A stretch of 64,000 bases of DNA from Sandaracinaceae bacterium. Lineage in GTDB: Bacteria > Myxococcota_A > Polyangia > Polyangiales > Houyiibacteriaceae. The position numbers and the translations under genes are program-made. The stretch is from contig JACKEI010000001.1 of assembly GCA_020633075.1 (NCBI GenBank), positions 1,550,001 through 1,614,000 of the forward strand. The letters run 5' to 3'. Shown piece by piece: positions 52,881 to 63,422 of the stretch (position 1 is the stretch's first letter; the number at the start of each line of letters is the position of its first letter). The notes under the pieces were generated by a model. It ran no database searches. It saw nothing but the letters and a program-made list of their open reading frames with translations, and was not told the origin of the DNA.

Positions 52881-55553
52881 TCACTGCTCGCCTGGCGTCC
52901 GGGAGAAGCGGCGGGTGCGCCCGGCCTCGTAGCGATAGCGCACGCGCGTATCCTGGATGCGCCCCCACTCCATGTACGGCCGGGGCCTGGTGTCGGGGAA
53001 GAGCACCTCGGTCTCGGGGCGCTCGTCGGCGATGAAGGCCAGCGCTTGGTCTGGCGCCACGGGGCGCTCGTACGCGTCCGGGGCCACAGTCTGCGAGCCG
53101 ACCACGAACGCCAGCCGGACCGTGCCCTCGAGCGCCATCGCGTCGGACACGCCTGCCTCTGCGAGGCGCTCCCGGAGCGTCTGGGTGTCTCCCGCTTGGC
53201 GCTCGGCGTACAGCAGGAAGCCGTCGGCGTCGACGGCGATGGCGGCCTCCGCAGCGGGGACGTCGACAAGGCTCCGCCCGCGCAGCACGACGGTGGCGTC
53301 CGCCGGCGGGGCACCGAGAGCGTAGCGCCTCCCGACCATGGCCTGCGTGGCATAGAGTGCCAACGGCCCCCGCTGGGCGGCGGCGTCCACCAGATATGCG
53401 AGCGGCCGGGTCTGCCCCTCCGGCGCGAGCGGCCGGGGGGGTGCGCGGCGCGGGTCGATGCGCACCAGCCAAGTCCGGGAACCGGGCTCCCGGCCAAGGT
53501 AGGTCCGCGCGAACGCGTGCGGCCAGCCTGCGTGGGGCAGCCCCGTCGTCTCGAAGGTGCCCTCCCCTTCGGCGCGCGGCGTAGCGCCCGCCGGGACGTC
53601 GGGGCCCGGCAGGGTCGGCCGCAGCGTGAGGTAGAAGAAGTCGCGGGGGTCGCGCTGGATGTAGCGCGGGAAGCGCATGGGGGTCATGGAGCGCACCAGC
53701 TTGCGGCCGCGCATGTGGAAGGCGCCGCGCGTGTCCGGGACGCCCATCTCGAACTCCAGCTCGCGGTCGATGGGGCGGCCCAGCTCGGGAAAGGGCTCGC
53801 TGCTGGGCAGCACGTTGTAGAGCTCGAAGGCCGTGTGCCGGTCGTTCATGTCGAGGTGGAGTCCGCGCACGCAGCGCGCGGCCAGCATGGCGTCCGCCAG
53901 CGCCTCGGAGCTCATCGCCTTGCCCCAGAAGTACACCATGAAGCCCTCGCTCGTGAGGCACATGCCGGAGCGATGGATGAACACCTGCTGACCGTCGTTG
54001 GAGGGCGCAGCGCCCCACCACCAGCGGCGCCAGGGGTTGACCTCGGTGCCCTCCACCACGCTGGTGAGGTTCTGCCGCATCTCGACGATGTCGGCCGGGA
54101 TCTGCTGGAGGGCCCACTCCTCCTCGAAGGTGGTGACGCCCTCCGGCGGGTCCCGCCAGGACCCCATGGACGTCCGCCCGTCACGGTACACCGCGACCGT
54201 CGCGGCGAACGGCTTCGGCGGGAGATAGACGCGCCCTTCGCTCATCATGGCGAACTCGCCGTGGAGCGACTGGAAGCCCCCGTTGAAGCCTGCGACGACG
54301 CGGCCCATGGTCTCCGCGTCGCGAGGCACCAGCCCCGGGCCCGTCTCGCCCGTCGCGCTCTCCGGCTCACGGGTCCCGGTCATCACGCGCAGCTGCACCT
54401 GCCGTGGGTCCCACACCACCATGTAGACGCGCGTATACGGACGCTCGGGGTCCACACGCAGGTGGGTCGAGTAGAAGGCGGGCGGCGCGTTGGGGTACGA
54501 GCGCACGAAGGGGTCGTCCACGATGGGGTTCCACTCCCCCTCGCCACTGGCGCGGCCCGGCACGCGACCCACGAGCGGCGCCGGGGGCCAACCCAGCTCT
54601 GGGTCCGTCACCGAAAGCTCGGCGCGCCGCGCGCTCTGTGGCTCGAGCGCGAGGTCGGCGGCCGCCTCGGCCTCCGCGTCTGCCGCGCTAGCGCCTGCCA
54701 AGCGATACCAAGCCCGCTGCAGCACATCGCGCACGCCAAAGACGCGGTGCTCGAGCCACGCGATGGGCTCCGGGCCGACGAAGCTCAGGTTGCGGACGCT
54801 GTCGACCACCCAGGTGATGGCGCCGGGCTCGCCCTTCTCGGCGGCGCGCACCTCCACCTGGTCGGCCCCCTCGCTCGCGGTCCAGGCGCTGCCCTCACGC
54901 GTCAGGGTGAGCGCCAGCGAGGGCCCGGTGACACGCACCGCGCCGTGGTCCAGCTGGAGCTGCGCGTCGTCCTGGGGGGTCACGAAGCTGACGCGGGTAC
55001 GCCCGAAGCCCGCGGAGCGCCCCGTCTCTTGCAGGTTCGTGATGCGGTTCTGTGCGCGGGTGCGCGCGGACCATCCGGCCGTGACAGCGGCCGGCTCGCC
55101 ACGCAGATCCAGCAGCGTGAGGGCGTCGACGCCGTCCAGCACGCGACTGAGGTAGGCGACGGTGTGCTCGTCTACGCGCGTGAGCCCGAACTCGTCCGCG
55201 CCAGCCGTGCGGGTCAGGTTGCTGAGCGCGTGAATCCCCAAGACGGAGGCGCTGCCAGCGCGCACGCGCGCGTGATAGACCTCCGCGTCCCCTCCATCTG
55301 CGGCCGCGATGAAGACGGCGGAGCGGAGGCTGGTCGGGGAGGTCGGGGCGTCGACCCACACAACGGAGGCTGGGTCCAGCTCGAGACCCTGCGCCGCGAG
55401 CGCCTCGGTCAACGCGCTGGGCACGTCGGCGGCGACGCGCACACCGGCCTGATCGACGACGATGAGCACGGACGCGACGATGGCGCACGCCGCCAGCAGG
55501 TTGCGCCGCGCGGTCGCGTGCGTCTCGAGGGAGGTGATCCAGGTGCGCTGCAC
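52881..55553 (-). CDS. Membrane-anchored protein with possible phosphodiester-glycosidase (NAGPA-like) domain
   Basis: 890 residues from GTG at 55553; one N-terminal membrane helix (LLAACAIVASVLIVVDQAGV). Residues about 400-640 contain VAGFNGGFQSLHGEFAMM, EGRVYLPPKPFAATVAVYRD and RCVRGLHLDMNDRHTAFELYN, arranged as in NAGPA-type phosphodiester glycosidases (a GxNGGF block and a late LDMN/LDGG block). The flanking 350 N-terminal and 200 C-terminal residues are unrecognised and mostly strands. Divergent from the HEAT gene at 55655. Domain call is moderate. Confidence 0.7.
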   Translation of the reverse strand: MQRTWITSLETHATARRNLLAACAIVASVLIVVDQAGVRVAADVPSALTEALAAQGLELDPASVVWVDAPTSPTSLRSAVFIAAADGGDAEVYHARVRAGSASVLGIHALSNLTRTAGADEFGLTRVDEHTVAYLSRVLDGVDALTLLDLRGEPAAVTAGWSARTRAQNRITNLQETGRSAGFGRTRVSFVTPQDDAQLQLDHGAVRVTGPSLALTLTREGSAWTASEGADQVEVRAAEKGEPGAITWVVDSVRNLSFVGPEPIAWLEHRVFGVRDVLQRAWYRLAGASAADAEAEAAADLALEPQSARRAELSVTDPELGWPPAPLVGRVPGRASGEGEWNPIVDDPFVRSYPNAPPAFYSTHLRVDPERPYTRVYMVVWDPRQVQLRVMTGTREPESATGETGPGLVPRDAETMGRVVAGFNGGFQSLHGEFAMMSEGRVYLPPKPFAATVAVYRDGRTSMGSWRDPPEGVTTFEEEWALQQIPADIVEMRQNLTSVVEGTEVNPWRRWWWGAAPSNDGQQVFIHRSGMCLTSEGFMVYFWGKAMSSEALADAMLAARCVRGLHLDMNDRHTAFELYNVLPSSEPFPELGRPIDRELEFEMGVPDTRGAFHMRGRKLVRSMTPMRFPRYIQRDPRDFFYLTLRPTLPGPDVPAGATPRAEGEGTFETTGLPHAGWPHAFARTYLGREPGSRTWLVRIDPRRAPPRPLAPEGQTRPLAYLVDAAAQRGPLALYATQAMVGRRYALGAPPADATVVLRGRSLVDVPAAEAAIAVDADGFLLYAERQAGDTQTLRERLAEAGVSDAMALEGTVRLAFVVGSQTVAPDAYERPVAPDQALAFIADERPETEVLFPDTRPRPYMEWGRIQDTRVRYRYEAGRTRRFSRTPGEQ

Positions 55554-55654
55554 GGGGCAGGCGTAGCAGTTTGGGCGCGAACGCGCGAGCGGGGCTCGCC
55601 CCTGCCTGCGCGTTCCCTCGGGCCGATGCAGGCGGCCTGTGGCACGCTCCCGCT

Positions 55655-56542
55655 GTGGACTCCCCTGCCCGCCTGGCACATCCGAAGCGGCAACGTCAGA
55701 CCGCGTCGTCCCGCCGCGCCGCGGGGGGACCCAGGCTCTTCGTGCTCTGCGTCAGCCTGGCGCTGACGGCCGTCGCCACGCCGCTCGCGGCGCGCGCGCA
55801 AGGAGCCTCGACGAGGGCTGCCACCCCGCGAGCACAACGGCCAGACCCTGCGCCCACGCTCGAGAGCCTGATCGCCGCAGCCGTCGCTGGCGGGAGTGAC
55901 GCGAGCGTCGACGCCGCTCTGGACGCGCTGCGCGAGCGCGGGGACGAGCGAGCGAGTGAGGCGCTGGTGTCGCTGACCACCCACCGTCGCGTGGGCGCGC
56001 GGCGGCGCGCGTACCTCGCGCTGGCTGCGCTGCGTGGCGAGAGAGCCCGCGACGCCGTCTCCAAGGGCCTCTCCGACATCGACGGGGGCATCCGGAGCCT
56101 CTGCGCTCGCGCGCTCGGCGAGATGGGCGCGCGCGAGGCCCTCCCGCGCCTCTTTCTGGCGCTCGAGAGGGGTGTGCACGACGCCGCACGCTCGATCGGC
56201 GCGCTCGCGGACGAGGAACAGCTGCCGCGCTTCCACGCGCAGCTGGGGCGCGTGCCGCTCGGCCCGATGCTGGAGGGCTACGGGCGCTTGGTGCGGCGCA
56301 CAGACGTCTCGTGGGCGGCGAAGCAGGACATCCTCCACCGCCTCTTCGAGGTCTCCGGCCTCGAGGTGCGCGGCTTCCTCGTGCAGTGGCACCGGGAGCT
56401 GCCCACCAGCGCGCCCGAGGGGCTGCGCGCCGATCTGGAGCGGTCCATCCGGCGCATCCCCCTGCGGCCCCGGTCCCGCGCGCTCGTCGCGCCCTCGAGC
56501 GCTCCGGAGGCACCGCCCGTCACCCCGCAGGGGGCGCAGTGA
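55655..56542 (+). CDS. Exported HEAT-repeat protein (cassette 2, first gene)
   Basis: 295 residues from GTG at 55655; N-terminus basic, then LFVLCVSLALTAVATPLAARAQ, a signal peptide. HEAT-type helices follow (ALVSLTTHRRVGARRRAYLALAALRG). The C-terminal half aligns with the protein at 6358-7224 (GRVPLGPM ... RTDVS ... KQDILHRL ... EVRGFL), identity roughly a quarter to a third by eye. Its stop overlaps the next start as GTGA. Confidence 0.8.
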   Translation: MDSPARLAHPKRQRQTASSRRAAGGPRLFVLCVSLALTAVATPLAARAQGASTRAATPRAQRPDPAPTLESLIAAAVAGGSDASVDAALDALRERGDERASEALVSLTTHRRVGARRRAYLALAALRGERARDAVSKGLSDIDGGIRSLCARALGEMGAREALPRLFLALERGVHDAARSIGALADEEQLPRFHAQLGRVPLGPMLEGYGRLVRRTDVSWAAKQDILHRLFEVSGLEVRGFLVQWHRELPTSAPEGLRADLERSIRRIPLRPRSRALVAPSSAPEAPPVTPQGAQ

Positions 56543-58950
56543 AGCGTGGAATGCGTTGCACGCCACGGTCGGCCCTTGCCGGCCGCTCCGGTCATGGTCG
56601 TCTCCCCGCGCTCCTCGCCCTGCTCGCGACCACCCTCTCGGGCTGCTCACCGGCGCTCCCCGACACCGTCGATCCGCGCCGTGCGGCCAACGACGCCGCG
56701 CCCCTGGACGCACTCGCTGCGCGGCTCGCAGGTGAGTCCGTCACGGCGCTGCCAGCTGGGTTCGCGGCGCTCAGCGAAGCTGGCCAGCTGATCTACGTCG
56801 ACGCGACCGGGGCCGTCCCCTTCGAGGTGGCCAGCCCTGCCCACGACCTCGCCGTGTGCGGCGAAGGGGTCTGCGAGCTGGGCGACGACGAGCTCTCCGT
56901 GCGTGCCTGGCCCAGCGGCCGCCCGCTCGGGGCCTTGGCGCGCGTCGAGGGCGGCCAGTTCGTGGGCGGCTCTCTAGAGGGTGCGGAGTTCGCGTGGGTC
57001 GAGGCGCTGGGACCGCGCTCCGGTCGCATCGGGCTGGCCACGTTGACCGGAGGAGCGCCCCGGGTGCGCCACCGGCTCCTCGCGGACGGTCAGCTCGGGG
57101 CGCCGCTGCTCCGCGCCGGAGTGCTGCTGGTTCCGCACGACCGTCACGAGCTGCTCTTCCTGGACGGGGAGAGCGGCCAAGAGCTAGCGCGGCGCCGCTC
57201 CAACGACGACACCATCGACTGGGCGCGGCTCGACGGCCGAGGCACATACTACGGCGGGCGACGCGTCTACGCGCTGCGGCCCGGCATGGCAGAGCAGCGG
57301 CGCGAGGACGCCGTGCTGGATGCTGACCTGGTCCTGGTGCCGGCGCCCTCCTTCGACGCGGCCCTCGACCCCACCCCCCGCTACGAAGGGCGACGAGCCG
57401 GAGTGGCGCAGCCCGAGCCGGTGCATGTGACGCGCGTGCCGCTCGAGCCCTCGGCCGCGCCCGCTACGGACCGCGTCTACGTGGTGACGCGTGGATACGT
57501 GTTCGCGTTTGACGGCACCGGCGCGCTGCGCTTCGTCCACACGCTGCGCTCCGCACCGCTGGCCTCGCTCGCCACCGCAGACGGGTTGACGCTCGTGCAC
57601 CGCGATGGCGCGCTCCAGGCGCTGCACCCCGACGACGGCTCCCTGCGCTTCGAGAGACGCCTCGCGCCGCTGCGCGTGGCGCGAGCTGTCCGCGGGCTCG
57701 GCGAGAGCGCACGCGCCGTGCCCGTCCGCGCTGCCCCGGACACCGTCGAAAGCCTGCTGCAGGTACTGCGCGCGCGCGACACCAGCCAACTCCCGGACCA
57801 GGTCTACGCCGCGCACCTCCTCATGACGGCCCCGACCAGCGTGGCGGCGAGCCTACTCGACGTGTACGTGGACCCGACCACGGAGCCCCCTGTGCGTGAC
57901 GCCGTCGCCATGACGCTGCGGGCGCGCAGCGCGGACACGGACCCGCTCGTGGCCGCGCTAGACCAGCGCTACGACTTCCTTGCGCCCGGCGGTGAGCGGG
58001 CGCCCCCGCCGCTACGAGCCATCCTGCCTGCGCTCGCCCGCGCAGGGCGCACCGACGCCTACGACGCGCTGCTGCCTCACCTCGACCTCCCCGAGACGCC
58101 CGTGGACGTCCTGCCCGCGCTGATCGATCAGCTCGTGCGCTGGGGTGGCCCGGCGTCCCTGTCTCCACTCCTGTCGTTCGTGCAGCGCTACCGGGCAGAC
58201 AGCACGTTCGCGGAGGACCCGACGGCCCTGTTGCACGCGGCCCTCGCCGTCGAGAGGCTCGGGGACACCGCGCAGCGCGGACAGCTGGAGACGTGGCTCT
58301 CCCTGCCAGGCACGCAGCCCTCCCTGCTGGCTGCGGTGCAGCAAGCGCGGCAGGAGGGCGCGCGCAGCCACAGTCCGAGCGCCAGCGCGGGGCAAGGCGA
58401 AGACGCTGCGCCGCAGGTCGACACCACGCACCCACCCATCACGCGCCTGGCGAGCGCAGACAGCGTCGAAGCCCACGCGCTCGCCCAGCTGGAACAGCTC
58501 ACCCCGTGTCTGCGTGCCGCCCAGCGTGGGCAGCCGTCGCTGCGCACGGTGCGGGTCCGGTTGGTGCTGGAGCGTGAGGGCCGCGTCGCCTTGGTGTCGG
58601 TGCTACCTGGGGACGAGCTCGAGCGCTGCATCGCCGACGCGGTGTACGCCATGCGCTGGCCCCACATCCGCGTTCGCCGTCAGCAGGTGGGCTTCACCCT
58701 GCACCTGGCCCCCGATCAAGCCCCCGAGGCCAGCGCATCCGGCGTGCTGTGGTGGCAGGTCGCGGCCGCTCGGGCGCCGCGCGGGGTCGCGGCGCAGGCC
58801 GGGCTCGCGTGGTGGGACTCACCAGAAGGCGGTCACACCGCGAGCACGGCGCAGGACGGCTGGTGGCGACCGGTCGGTGAGACCGACGCGGCAGACGCGG
58901 CGCGAGACCCGTTGGACCGCTGGTGGCGGCCCCCAGCAGAGGCCCCCTAG
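56539..58950 (+). CDS. Predicted lipoprotein: beta-propeller, HEAT-like repeats, AgmX/PglI-like C-terminus (cassette 2)
   Basis: 803 residues; GTG start overlaps the preceding stop. Signal peptide ends in LSGCSPA, a good lipobox. Strand repeats typical of a PQQ-like propeller occupy about 60-380 (LFLDGESGQELARRRSND, VTRGYVFAFDGTGALRF), helices follow to about 600 (SPLLSFVQRYRAD matches APALLRFLRLYHAD of cassette 1), then a two-Cys domain (LTPCLRA ... LERCIADAVYAMRWP). Unlike cassette 1 it has a 65-residue tail with four WW pairs (738, 758, 775, 795). Function unknown. Confidence 0.8.
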   Translation: MKRGMRCTPRSALAGRSGHGRLPALLALLATTLSGCSPALPDTVDPRRAANDAAPLDALAARLAGESVTALPAGFAALSEAGQLIYVDATGAVPFEVASPAHDLAVCGEGVCELGDDELSVRAWPSGRPLGALARVEGGQFVGGSLEGAEFAWVEALGPRSGRIGLATLTGGAPRVRHRLLADGQLGAPLLRAGVLLVPHDRHELLFLDGESGQELARRRSNDDTIDWARLDGRGTYYGGRRVYALRPGMAEQRREDAVLDADLVLVPAPSFDAALDPTPRYEGRRAGVAQPEPVHVTRVPLEPSAAPATDRVYVVTRGYVFAFDGTGALRFVHTLRSAPLASLATADGLTLVHRDGALQALHPDDGSLRFERRLAPLRVARAVRGLGESARAVPVRAAPDTVESLLQVLRARDTSQLPDQVYAAHLLMTAPTSVAASLLDVYVDPTTEPPVRDAVAMTLRARSADTDPLVAALDQRYDFLAPGGERAPPPLRAILPALARAGRTDAYDALLPHLDLPETPVDVLPALIDQLVRWGGPASLSPLLSFVQRYRADSTFAEDPTALLHAALAVERLGDTAQRGQLETWLSLPGTQPSLLAAVQQARQEGARSHSPSASAGQGEDAAPQVDTTHPPITRLASADSVEAHALAQLEQLTPCLRAAQRGQPSLRTVRVRLVLEREGRVALVSVLPGDELERCIADAVYAMRWPHIRVRRQQVGFTLHLAPDQAPEASASGVLWWQVAAARAPRGVAAQAGLAWWDSPEGGHTASTAQDGWWRPVGETDAADAARDPLDRWWRPPAEAP

Positions 58951-58961
58951 CCAATACGAGC

Positions 58962-59486
58962 TCACTCCTCGTAGACGCTCGCCACGCGACGTGCTCGGAG
59001 CAGCACAGGCTCCATCGCTCGCTGCGCGTCCGCCCCTTCCACCAGCGAGATCTCGTCATGCTCCGGGTGCGTGGCGACCACCGCGAGGAAGCGCTCCATG
59101 GCGGCGGCCGGAGTGATCAACCCTAGCGCGCGCCCGGGCAAGACCAGGGCCGAGCTGCGCACGCCGGCACGCGTGAGGGTGTCCAGCATGGCCTCCAGCG
59201 CCTCGTCGAAGGCCTGCGCGTCAAAGTCCTTGGCGGCCCCGGCGCCGCGCAGAAAGAGCTTGTCGAAGGCCACCTTGGACTCCCCCGGAATCAACAACGA
59301 CTCCCCTCGCTCGCCCGTCGCGATCCCCTGCTGAATCATCCGTGAAACACGCCCCGCCAGGCGCCAGTCCAGGAGCCCGAGGGCTCCGCGAAGGGGCCAC
59401 TCCCCCTCGAACAGCGCTGCGGCGAGGGCTTCGTGGCGGATCTTGTCGAGACGGCGCAGGTCCGGAGCGACGAAGGCGATGTCCAC
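58962..59486 (-). CDS. Stand-alone M17 aminopeptidase N-terminal-like domain
   Basis: 174 residues from GTG at 59486 with AGGAG nine bases upstream. The sequence resembles the non-catalytic N-terminal domain of leucyl aminopeptidases: ALFEGEWPLRGALGLLDWRL, GESLLIPGESKVAFDKLFL, AMLDTLTRAGVRSSALVLPG. No zinc-binding catalytic domain follows. It starts four bases after nusB, so co-expression is likely. Possibly a regulatory or macro-like fold protein. Confidence 0.75.
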   Translation of the reverse strand: MDIAFVAPDLRRLDKIRHEALAAALFEGEWPLRGALGLLDWRLAGRVSRMIQQGIATGERGESLLIPGESKVAFDKLFLRGAGAAKDFDAQAFDEALEAMLDTLTRAGVRSSALVLPGRALGLITPAAAMERFLAVVATHPEHDEISLVEGADAQRAMEPVLLRARRVASVYEE

Positions 59487-59490
59487 GGCA

Positions 59491-59958
59491 TCACTCCTTC
59501 TGGAGCTCGGTCGCGATGCGGTCGAGCACCCCGTTGACGAAGCCCGCGCTCCCCTCGCTGCCAAAGCGCTTCGCCAGCTCGATGGCCTCGTTCAGGGTGA
59601 CCCGACGCGGGACGTCGTCGAGGAGCATCAGCTCGCAGGTCGCCAAGCGCAGGATGTTGCGGTCCACGCGGGTCATTCGCTCGATGCGCCAGTGGTGGCT
59701 CACCGACCGGATGGTCGCGTCGATCTCTTCGCGGCGCTCACCGAAGCCCCGCACCAGCCTATCGACGAAGGCGCGCGTCTCCGCGTCGAGCGCGTCCGGG
59801 AGCTCGTCGTCGTTGAGCGCGAGTCCGTCGGGGGCGTCGTCCGCGCGCGCGAGCGAGCCCCAATAGAGGCTCAGCGCGGCCTCGGCGGACGCGCCCACCG
59901 TGTCCATCTGGTAGAGCACTTGGAGCGCCGCCTGCCTACCGTCTCGTCGCTGTCCCAT
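59491..59958 (-). CDS. nusB: Transcription antitermination factor NusB
   Basis: 155 residues, all helical. RRDGRQAALQVLYQMD, TRVDRNILRLATCELML, VTLNEAIELAKRFGSEGSAGFVNGVLDRI are the family signatures. Binds boxA RNA with S10 for rRNA antitermination. ATG with AAGGA upstream. Follows ribH, the usual ribH-nusB pair. Confidence 0.95.
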   Translation of the reverse strand: MGQRRDGRQAALQVLYQMDTVGASAEAALSLYWGSLARADDAPDGLALNDDELPDALDAETRAFVDRLVRGFGERREEIDATIRSVSHHWRIERMTRVDRNILRLATCELMLLDDVPRRVTLNEAIELAKRFGSEGSAGFVNGVLDRIATELQKE

Positions 59959-60008
59959 GAGTCCTTTTCGTCTTCGTTCGCGTACGCGTCGCCCGGCGGG
60001 GCTGTCGC

Positions 60009-60497
60009 CTAGAGACCGTCGCGACCCAGCGCCGCGACGAGGCTCGCCATCTCGAGCGCCGTCTGAGCGGCCTCGAAGCCCTTGTTGCCGGCCTTGGTGC
60101 CGGCGCGCTCGAGCGCCTGCTCGATGTTCTCGGTGGTGATGACACCGAACGCGACGGGGACGCCCGTCTCCAGCATCGCCGCGCTCGAGCCCGACGCCGC
60201 CTGTCCAGCCACGAAGTCGAAGTGCGGGGTGGAGCCACGGATGACGGCCCCGAGCGCGATCACGGCCGCGAACTTGCCGCTCGCGGCGAGCCGCTTGACC
60301 GCCAACGGAAGCTCGAACGCCCCGGGGACCCACGTGAGCACCACGTCGCTCTCGGGGACGCCACCGGCGCGACGCAGCGCGTCGAGGGCACCCTCGACCA
60401 AGCGGTCGACCACCAAGTGGTTGAAGCGACACGCGACGATCGCGAAGCGAGCGCCCTCGGGCGCGCGGAGGTCTCCCTCGTAGGTCTTGACGCTCAT
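60009..60497 (-). CDS. ribH: 6,7-dimethyl-8-ribityllumazine synthase
   Basis: Condenses the ribityl-pyrimidine with dihydroxybutanone phosphate. 162 residues: FAIVACRFNHLVVDRLVEGA, VPGAFELPLAVKRLA, ALGAVIRGSTPHFDFVA, PVAFGVITTENIEQALERAG. ATG at 60497 with GGAG about 11 bases upstream. 148 bases separate it from ribBX; I see no FMN riboswitch there, only a short AGCC-TTCG-GGCT hairpin. Confidence 0.95.
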   Translation of the reverse strand: MSVKTYEGDLRAPEGARFAIVACRFNHLVVDRLVEGALDALRRAGGVPESDVVLTWVPGAFELPLAVKRLAASGKFAAVIALGAVIRGSTPHFDFVAGQAASGSSAAMLETGVPVAFGVITTENIEQALERAGTKAGNKGFEAAQTALEMASLVAALGRDGL

Positions 60498-60645
60498 GTG
60501 GCTGTGTTTCTCCGTATCGTTCGAGGGGTCGCGCGGCACGCCGCCGCCGCACCGCTGCGACGCACTCTGTCCCATTTCCGCCCGGCGTGCGAGCCCGAAG
60601 GCTGCCCGCCGCCGCAGAGGTTCATGCGGGCCGTTCCGTTGGTGG

Positions 60646-61805
<1,160 letters not shown>

Positions 61806-61809
<4 letters not shown>

Positions 61810-62918
61810 TTGTCTTCCGATCGGTCCTTGACCAGCGGGCCATCCATCCAAACGTCAGGTCCTCGCCGCCGCACGCGCGCAGGCGCAATCCGGTAGGCGC
61901 CGGCCATCCTATCGCTCCCCCTGCCGGACGCAAACGCAGGGGCCTCCCGGTCGCCGACGATGCGCGGCGCGACGAAAACGGAGGCGTGATCCGCCAGGCC
62001 AGCGTCGAGCAACGCGCCGTGCAGCGTCCCGCCACCTTCCACCAGCACCCGCACCACGTCGCGAGCGCCGAGGACGCGGAGCCCAGCGAGCAGGTCCACC
62101 CCACCTGCGCCCACCGGCAGCGCCTGCAGCGTCGCTCCGGCCGCGCGCAGCGCAGCGGCGTTGGCAGGGCTCGCCCCCTCACTGTGCAACACCAGCGTCC
62201 CTGGACCCCCTGCCTGCAGCATGGCCGACCGCGGGGGCATGCGCAGATGAGTGTCAAACACGACACGCAAGGGGTCCCTGCCCTTCACGTGCCGCACGTT
62301 CAGGAGCGGGTCGTCCGCGATGACGGTCTGTACGCCTACGAGCACCGCATCGCTGTCCGCTCGTAACCTGTGGGTCTCCTTGCGGCTCTCGGGCGACGTG
62401 ATCCAGCGGCTGTCGCCCGTGCGGGTGGCCATCCGCCCGTCGAGCGTCACGGCTGCCTTGAGACAGACGTACGGGAGACCCGTCGTCAGGTGCTTGAAGA
62501 ACGACCGCACCAGCTCGTCGGCCTCCTCGGCGCAGACGCCGACCTGCACCTCGATGCCCGCCGCGCGGAGTCTGTCGGCCGAGCCGGGGACGTGCGGGTG
62601 GGCGTCCACGCTGCCTACCACGACGCGGCTCACGCCGGCCGCGATGACGGCCTCGGTGCAGGGGGGCGTGCGCCCGTGGTGGTTGCAGGGCTCGAGCGTG
62701 ACGTAGAGGGTGGCGCCCTTGGCGGCCGCGCCCGCCCGCGCGAGCGCGTTGATCTCGGCGTGCGGACCGCCGGCCCGGACGTGGTAGCCCTCGCCGACGA
62801 CCTGCCCCTCCCTGACCACGACCGCCCCGACGCGGGGGTTCGGGCTGGTGTCCCCGCGTCGCGCGAGCCGCACGGCGCGACGCATGAAGCGCTCGTCGTC
62901 TCGCTGCACAGGCGCCAT
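61806..62918 (-). CDS. ribD: Riboflavin biosynthesis deaminase/reductase
   Basis: Bifunctional: deaminates and reduces the pyrimidine intermediate. 370 residues. Deaminase part with zinc motifs GPHAEINAL and PCNHHGRTPPC; reductase part from about 150 (LKAAVTLDGRMATRTGDSRWIT, VLVEGGGTLHGALLDAG). It lies three bases after nrdR and overlaps ribBX by four. ribE, often placed between ribD and ribBA, is missing. Confidence 0.95.
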
Positions 62919-62921
62919 GAC

Positions 62922-63383
62922 TCAGCTCGCGCTCTCGTCCACGAGCGTGCGCAGCTCGTCCATGAACTCTTCGGCGTTCTGGAACTCGCGGTAGACGCTC
63001 GCGAAACGCACGTAGGCCACCGGGTCGGTGTCGCGGAGGGCGCCGAGCACCTTGCTGCCGAGCAGCGCCGAGCTGACCTCCGGGTCGCCCGTGTCCACCA
63101 GCTGCCGCTCCAGGCGGTTGAGCAGCCGCTCGAGGGTCTCGGCCGAGACGGGGCGCTTCACACACGCGCGACGCAAGCCGGCCAGCAGCTTGACGCGGTC
63201 GTAGGGCTGCCGCCGACCGTCCTTCTTCACCACCAGCGGAAGCGTCTGTTCGATGCGCTCGTACGTGGTGTAGCGACGGCCGCAGCCCTCGCACTCCCGC
63301 CGGCGACGAACGACCTCGCCGGCCTGCGAGAGCCGGGAGTCGATGACCTTGTTGTCGAGCTTGCTACAGAAGGGGCAACGCAT
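62922..63383 (-). CDS. nrdR: Transcriptional repressor NrdR
   Basis: Represses ribonucleotide reductase genes in response to ATP/dATP. 153 residues: zinc ribbon CPFCSKLDNKV ... CEGCGRRYTTYER and an ATP-cone (VVKKDGRRQPYDRVKLLAGL). The nrdR-ribD order is common in bacteria. ATG at 63383; the upstream 39 bases up to the RNA methyltransferase stop hold no clear promoter, so it may be read through. Confidence 0.95.
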   Translation of the reverse strand: MRCPFCSKLDNKVIDSRLSQAGEVVRRRRECEGCGRRYTTYERIEQTLPLVVKKDGRRQPYDRVKLLAGLRRACVKRPVSAETLERLLNRLERQLVDTGDPEVSSALLGSKVLGALRDTDPVAYVRFASVYREFQNAEEFMDELRTLVDESAS

Positions 63384-63422
63384 CGTGAATCGCGTGGGTC
63401 CTACGACGCAACGCGCCCGGTA

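Noticed and set aside
52869..55766. A 965-codon plus-strand frame opposite the NAGPA-like gene
   Set aside because: No recognisable domain, arginine/histidine-rich, and the minus-strand frame has a membrane anchor and motif blocks.
60498..60645. Possible FMN riboswitch before ribH
   Set aside because: None of the conserved RFN stretches are seen on the minus strand; only a short UUCG-capped hairpin is present.
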